A stretch of 64,000 nt of DNA from positions 248,001-312,000 of the forward strand of contig NZ_JACHFL010000004.1 in the NCBI RefSeq assembly GCF_014201875.1, read 5' to 3'. Of this stretch, positions 60,371 to 64,000 are shown piece by piece. The notes under the pieces are model-generated. The model searched no databases. It was not told where the DNA came from and saw only the letters and a program-made list of their open reading frames with translations. The translations under genes were made by a program, and so were the position numbers. The number at the start of each line of letters is the position of its first letter. Position 1 is the first letter of the stretch. This DNA comes from Deinococcus humi (lineage in GTDB: Bacteria; Deinococcota; Deinococci; Deinococcales; Deinococcaceae).

Positions 60371-60470
60371 AGCGACTCCAAAGGGCAGGGCGCAAGAGCT
60401 TGAGGATTGTTCTGCCCTTCAGCATAGGACCTTTGGTCTCTGGACTGTTGGACTCACTGTGGATTGCAGC

Positions 60471-60488
60471 TGTATCTTTTGTATCTTT
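60471..60488 (+). promoter_or_regulatory. Tandem direct repeat in the hpaG/regulator gap
   Basis: TGTATCTTT occurs twice back to back (60471-60479 and 60480-60488), six bases before the regulator ATG at 60495 and about 100 bases upstream of hpaG. A 9-bp direct repeat in the only intergenic region between a regulator and its probable target operon is a reasonable operator candidate. Confidence 0.45.
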
Positions 60489-60494
60489 AAACAA

Positions 60495-61685
60495 ATGCCG
60501 ACCTTGCGGGACGTGACGCTCCAACTGGGGCTGGAGGATGGGATGGACGCTTTGCGAACTTTCACCACGCCTGCGGAGGCAACAGCCCTGCTGCCTGCTC
60601 TGCCAAAGGACCAGGTGCTGGCGGCGAGCACCGCCCTCCTGGCCCAGGACGGACTGAGTTCACCGGGCGTCCCAGTTCTGCTTATGGCCCTGCGGAACGC
60701 GGCCCTGTCCCCCCAACCTGAGCGTGAACTGGTCAGGCTCGCGGCACGTTGGACCGGGGGCTTTGCCGAAATTCAGGCCAGTTGGGGAGACACCGTCGCG
60801 TCGGCGGGCCGGCGAGCCAGTCAGTCTGTGCCCGTTCAGGAAACCCTGCGGCTGTCCCATGCAGGCCGGCACGTTGGGTCGCTCAGCGTGGCCTTCCCGT
60901 CTGACTGGCGCGGACTGCCCCAGGTCCTGGCCGAATATGCTCTGCTGGCCCGCTTGCGAACAGCGGCGGCGGGGGCGGCGCGGCGCAGGGTAGGGGAGAG
61001 GATGCTGGACGCGCTGCTGTCCGGGCAGTCGACGGAGGGGAGCGGGCTGACTGGTGAGGCGTTCGCGCTTGCGGTGGCGACGTTGCCGCCCACCGTTCCT
61101 GAGCAGGCCGAGGCGCTCGATCTGCTGGCCGCGGTGGGCGAGGGTTATTTCAGCGAGCGTCGGCTGGTGGGCCACGCCACCGTCCGGGCTGGACAGGCGG
61201 TGTGGCTGTGGACCACCCTGGAACTGAGCCGTGAAGCGCGGGAACTACACCTGGCGCTGACCGCCTCCACAGCGCTGGACGTGCGCCTGGGCGTCAGCGG
61301 CAGGCATGCTGACGCAGCGCACGTGTCGCAGGCCTTCGGGGAGGCGCGGCAGGCGCTGTCGGTGACGCGGCAGGCCCGGGGACACAGCGTCTTCCATGAA
61401 CTCGATCCCCTGCATGCCCTGCTTTCTGAGGGGCGGCTGGATATTCTAGCGGCGCAGGTCAGCGCGCAGCTTGAAACCCTGCGGGACGATGGGCGCACAG
61501 CAGAAACCCTGCGGGCCTACCTGGAGCATCGGGGGACGCTGAGTGAACTAGCCGCCACACTGGACATTCACGTCAATACCCTGCGTTACCGCCTGCGTCG
61601 CGCCGAGGAGGTGCTGGGTGGCCGCCTGAGCGATCCGGCGCTGCTGGCACGACTATACCTGGCCTTTCAGAGCGCGGCGGACTGA
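60495..61685 (+). CDS. PucR-family transcriptional regulator
   Basis: 396 residues from the ATG at 60495 (MPTLRDVTLQLGLEDGMDAL, the normal PucR N-terminus). N-terminal PucR ligand domain, a central GGDEF-like degenerate domain (TASTALDVRLGVSGRHADAAHVSQAFGEARQAL), and a C-terminal HTH: ETLRAYLEHRGTLSELAATLDIHVNTLRYRLRRAEEVLG. Adjacent and divergent to hpaG, so it probably senses 4-hydroxyphenylacetate or homoprotocatechuate and activates the cluster. No ribosome site is evident; an in-frame ATG 12 codons upstream is the alternative. Confidence 0.88.
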   Translation: MPTLRDVTLQLGLEDGMDALRTFTTPAEATALLPALPKDQVLAASTALLAQDGLSSPGVPVLLMALRNAALSPQPERELVRLAARWTGGFAEIQASWGDTVASAGRRASQSVPVQETLRLSHAGRHVGSLSVAFPSDWRGLPQVLAEYALLARLRTAAAGAARRRVGERMLDALLSGQSTEGSGLTGEAFALAVATLPPTVPEQAEALDLLAAVGEGYFSERRLVGHATVRAGQAVWLWTTLELSREARELHLALTASTALDVRLGVSGRHADAAHVSQAFGEARQALSVTRQARGHSVFHELDPLHALLSEGRLDILAAQVSAQLETLRDDGRTAETLRAYLEHRGTLSELAATLDIHVNTLRYRLRRAEEVLGGRLSDPALLARLYLAFQSAAD

Positions 61686-61699
61686 GATAGTTACTCCTG

Positions 61700-61715
61700 C
61701 TCGTCATGTGACGAG
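61700..61715. other. parS-like palindrome, copy 5
   Basis: CTCGTCATGTGACGAG, the consensus with TG in the centre, which is the reverse-strand form of the CA-centred copies. Lies 15 bases after the PucR stop and about 120 bases before the LivK-like start. Confidence 0.8.
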
Positions 61716-61834
61716 TGAACCCGCTGGCGCCCCGGCCTCACGGCATGCGGAGGCGCGGTACGGTCAGCGTGGGGTCTGGTCTGCTAGCATTCCTGCGTCC
61801 ACAACCTGTTCCACTTTCTTCAGGAGGTTTCACC

Positions 61835-62974
61835 ATGAAAACCCGCTTACTGCTGACCGCCCTGCTCGCATGCTCCTCGCTGGCCTTCGCCGAGATCCGT
61901 GTGGGCGTGATCGTTTCCGCCACCGGCCCCGCCGCCAGTTTGGGCATCCCGGAACGCAACACGGTGGCCCTGCTGCCGCAGACCATCGCTGGGCAGAAGA
62001 TCGTCTACACCATCCTGGATGACGCCAGCGACACCACCGCCGCCGTAACCAGCGCCCGCAAACTGATTCAGGACAACAAGGTGGACCTCATCGTGGGGAC
62101 CACCACCACCCCCGCCTCATTGGCGATGATCGACGTGGTCTCCGAAGCCAAGGTGCCCATGATCAGCCTGGCCGCCTCCGAGACCATTATCAAGCCAGTG
62201 GACGCCAAGCGGGAGTGGGTCTTCAAGACCCCGCAGACCGACGCGATCATGGCGGCGGCGATTGTGCAGCACATGCAGCAGAATAAGATCAAAACCGTGG
62301 GCTATATCGGTTTCAACGATGCCTACGGTGAGGGTTGGCTGGCCGAGCTGAAGAAGAACGCCGCCCAGCGCGGCATCAAGGTGGTGGCCGAGGAGCGATA
62401 TGGGCGCAGCGACACCAGCGTGACCGGGCAGGTGCTGAAAGTGCTGGCGGCCAAGCCCGACGCTGTGCTGGTTGGGGCGTCCGGGGTGCCCGCCGTGCTG
62501 CCGCAGAAGACCCTCAAGGACCGCGGCTATGCGGGCAAGATCTACCAGACCCACGGCGTCGCCAACGCGGACTTCCTGCGAGTGGGCGGCAAGGATGTGG
62601 AGGGCGCGATTCTGCCCGCGGGCCCGGTGCTGGTGGCCGATCAGTTGGCCGATACCAACCCCAACAAGAAGGTGGGCCTGAATTACGTCAGTCTGTACGA
62701 GGCCAAATACGGCAAGGATAGCGTCTCGACCTTCGGGGCGCATTTGTGGGACGCCGGGCTGCTGATGCAGAAGGCCATCCCGGTGGCCCTCAAGAAGGCC
62801 AAGCCCGGCACCGCCGAATTCCGCAGCGCCCTGCGTGAGGCCCTGGAAGGCTCACGCAATGTGATCGGCGCACACGGCATCTTTAACCTGTCGGCGACGG
62901 ATCACCTGGGTCTGGACGCCCGCAGCCGCGTGATGGTGCAGGTCGTGGATGGCCAGTGGAAGCTGCTGAAGTAA
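61835..62974 (+). CDS. Branched-chain amino acid-type substrate-binding protein (LivK-like)
   Basis: 379 residues from the ATG at 61835 with AGGAGG 8 nt upstream; the open frame begins earlier at 61715 but without a signal. Signal peptide MKTRLLLTALLACSSLAFA then EIRVGVIVSATGPAASLGIPERNT; a cysteine at 13 gives a weak lipobox. Type I periplasmic fold: TILDDASDTTAAVTSARKLI, VDLIVGTTTTPASLAMIDV, KTVGYIGFNDAYGEGWLAELK and FGAHLWDAGLLMQKAIPVAL. Likely partner of the liv transporter at 25-28.8 kb, though aromatic acids are also possible ligands since it lies beside the hpa cluster. Confidence 0.9.
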   Translation: MKTRLLLTALLACSSLAFAEIRVGVIVSATGPAASLGIPERNTVALLPQTIAGQKIVYTILDDASDTTAAVTSARKLIQDNKVDLIVGTTTTPASLAMIDVVSEAKVPMISLAASETIIKPVDAKREWVFKTPQTDAIMAAAIVQHMQQNKIKTVGYIGFNDAYGEGWLAELKKNAAQRGIKVVAEERYGRSDTSVTGQVLKVLAAKPDAVLVGASGVPAVLPQKTLKDRGYAGKIYQTHGVANADFLRVGGKDVEGAILPAGPVLVADQLADTNPNKKVGLNYVSLYEAKYGKDSVSTFGAHLWDAGLLMQKAIPVALKKAKPGTAEFRSALREALEGSRNVIGAHGIFNLSATDHLGLDARSRVMVQVVDGQWKLLK

Positions 62975-62989
62975 CGGTGTAACGCTTAC

Positions 62990-63037
62990 ACAGGCGGACG
63001 GGGCATGGAGAGTGAACTCCATGCCCCGTCCGCCTGT
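62990..63037 (+). terminator. Strong terminator hairpin after the LivK-like gene
   Basis: Perfect 21-bp stem (arms 62990-63010 and 63017-63037) with a 6-nt AGTGAA loop, GC-rich, 15 bases after the stop codon, followed by CTTGCTCATTTTCC. The pattern fits an intrinsic terminator for the rightward gene. Because the histidine kinase gene converges from the right, it may serve both. Confidence 0.8.
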
Positions 63038-63072
63038 CTTGCTCATTTTCCGGCCCGCTGCTCCCTGGCAGG

Positions 63073-64000
63073 TCACGGGCCTCGCGGAAGCGTGAAACTG
63101 AAGGTTGCGCCCTCGCCGATCCCTGACGTCTGGTCGGTCACCTCGCCCCCGTGACGGGACACGATCCGACGGACATTGGCGAGGCCCACGCCGGTGCCTT
63201 CGAACTCTTATTCGTGATGGAGGCGCTGGAAGACCCCAAACAGGCGGCTGGCGTAACGCGGATCGAAGCCCACACCATTGTCGCGTACCAGAATGACCCA
63301 CTCGTCGGGCCGTTCCTCGGTCCAGATCTCGACGATCGGGTGGGGGCGGAGTCTGGAGTACTTCAGGGCATTGCCCAACAGATTCACCATGACCTGACGC
63401 AGCAGGTGGCGGTCACCATTGACGATGGGTAAGGCCTGGACTCGCCATTCGACGTTCTGCTCCTCATCCTCAGAAGTCAGCTCGAGCTGCGCCGAGGTCA
63501 CCAGCGCGGCCAGATCGACCTCCTCCAGCCGCAGGGGTTGCCTGGTGGTGCGTGACAGGTCCAGCATGGCGTCGATCAGTATGTTCATCCGGGTGGCCGC
63601 GTCGTCGATCACGCTCAGGTAATGCTCCGTCTTGAGGTCCGATGTATCGGTGAGGCGGTTACGCAGCAGGGCGTTGAAGCCCTTGATACGGCGCACCAGC
63701 GTCCGCAGATCGTGCGACACGCTATAGGCGAAAGCTTGGAGTTCGCCGACTGCCACCTGCAACTCGGCGTTGCTGCGGGCCAGCTGCCGGACCCCCTCGG
63801 CCCGCTCCAGTGCCAGATTCAGGCTGCGGCCCACCGCCCGGAACACCGCCCGCTCGCGTTCCGACCAGTGGGTCTGGCGGCGTGCAGCCATGATCAGCAT
63901 GCCCGTCATGGTTTCGCCCTGGAAGAACGGCTGAAAGGCCACAGCCTCGTAAACGGCGGCGCCCGGGCGCCAGTTCGGGTGTCCCTTGATCTCCTCAAGA
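63073..64000 (-). pseudogene. Histidine kinase with in-frame stop, N-terminus beyond right edge
   Basis: The leftward frame enters from 64000 in a GAF-like region (HPNWRPGAAVYEAVAFQPF), followed by a helix and the H-box AYSVSHDLRTLVRRIKGFNALL, DAMLDLSRTTRQPL, the N-box VMVNLLGNALKYSR and G1 box VRDNGVGFDPRYASRLFGVFQRLHHE. There a TAA stop occurs at 63208-63210. Beyond it the same frame continues for 44 codons with the missing part of the ATPase domain: [16 protein letters not shown] (G2 box) and [11 protein letters not shown], ending at TGA 63073-63075. So the kinase is intact except for one nonsense codon: a real inactivation or a sequencing error. Confidence 0.85.

Overview
This 64 kb, GC-rich window is densely coded, with short or overlapping intergenic junctions. 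It looks like part of a secondary replicon (megaplasmid or second chromosome) of a Deinococcus-like bacterium. The host assignment is inference from gene content and composition. The replicon assignment is better supported: there is a RepA-like initiator gene with an iteron array, a parA-parB operon, and five copies of a parS-like palindrome spread over about 39 kb. No rRNA, tRNA, CRISPR array or intact insertion sequence was seen.

Layout. 0-6 kb: the end of an atypical SDR gene, an M29 aminopeptidase, a leftward ROK-kynU-kynA group (tryptophan to anthranilate) and a luciferase-like flavin oxidoreductase. 6.7-11 kb: a molybdopterin oxidoreductase operon with a small helical protein, an FNT channel and an HPP membrane protein, probably for nitrate/nitrite or formate. 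11-17 kb: a GH1-RmlD fusion and a c-di-GMP pair (GAF-GAF-HD-GYP and a GGEEF cyclase). 17-22.5 kb: nagA, then an alpha/beta hydrolase and acyl-CoA dehydrogenase divergent from a quinone oxidoreductase and MerR regulator. 22.6-25.2 kb: the replication region. 25-28.8 kb: a branched-chain amino acid ABC transporter with a permease-ATPase fusion; its probable binding protein is 33 kb away at 61.8 kb.

30.3-36.4 kb: a type III polyketide synthase operon (PKS, methyltransferase, FAD hydroxylase, glycosyltransferase) resembling phenolic-lipid srsABC operons, facing a CrtO-like acyltransferase and an ABC permease. 36.4-46.8 kb: a GH15 enzyme, a frameshifted gene, and a LacI-controlled polyol operon (binding protein, two permeases, kinase, mannitol-type and sorbitol-type dehydrogenases) with no ATPase gene. 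46.9-49.1 kb: an SDR and a GH1-like enzyme. 49.3-51.8 kb: parAB with parS-like sites, including a 40-bp perfect palindrome shared by two convergent gene ends, and a HAD-like protein whose catalytic aspartates look lost. 51.8-61.7 kb: a homoprotocatechuate (hpa) meta-cleavage cluster with a sulfite-oxidase-like enzyme and a uronate-dehydrogenase-like enzyme embedded, divergent from a PucR-type regulator. 61.8-64 kb: the LivK-like binding protein, a strong terminator hairpin and a histidine kinase interrupted by an in-frame TAA.

Together the genes give this replicon a catabolic role (tryptophan, hydroxyphenylacetate, polyols, amino sugars, fatty acids), plus one lipid-modifying biosynthetic locus and its own maintenance functions.
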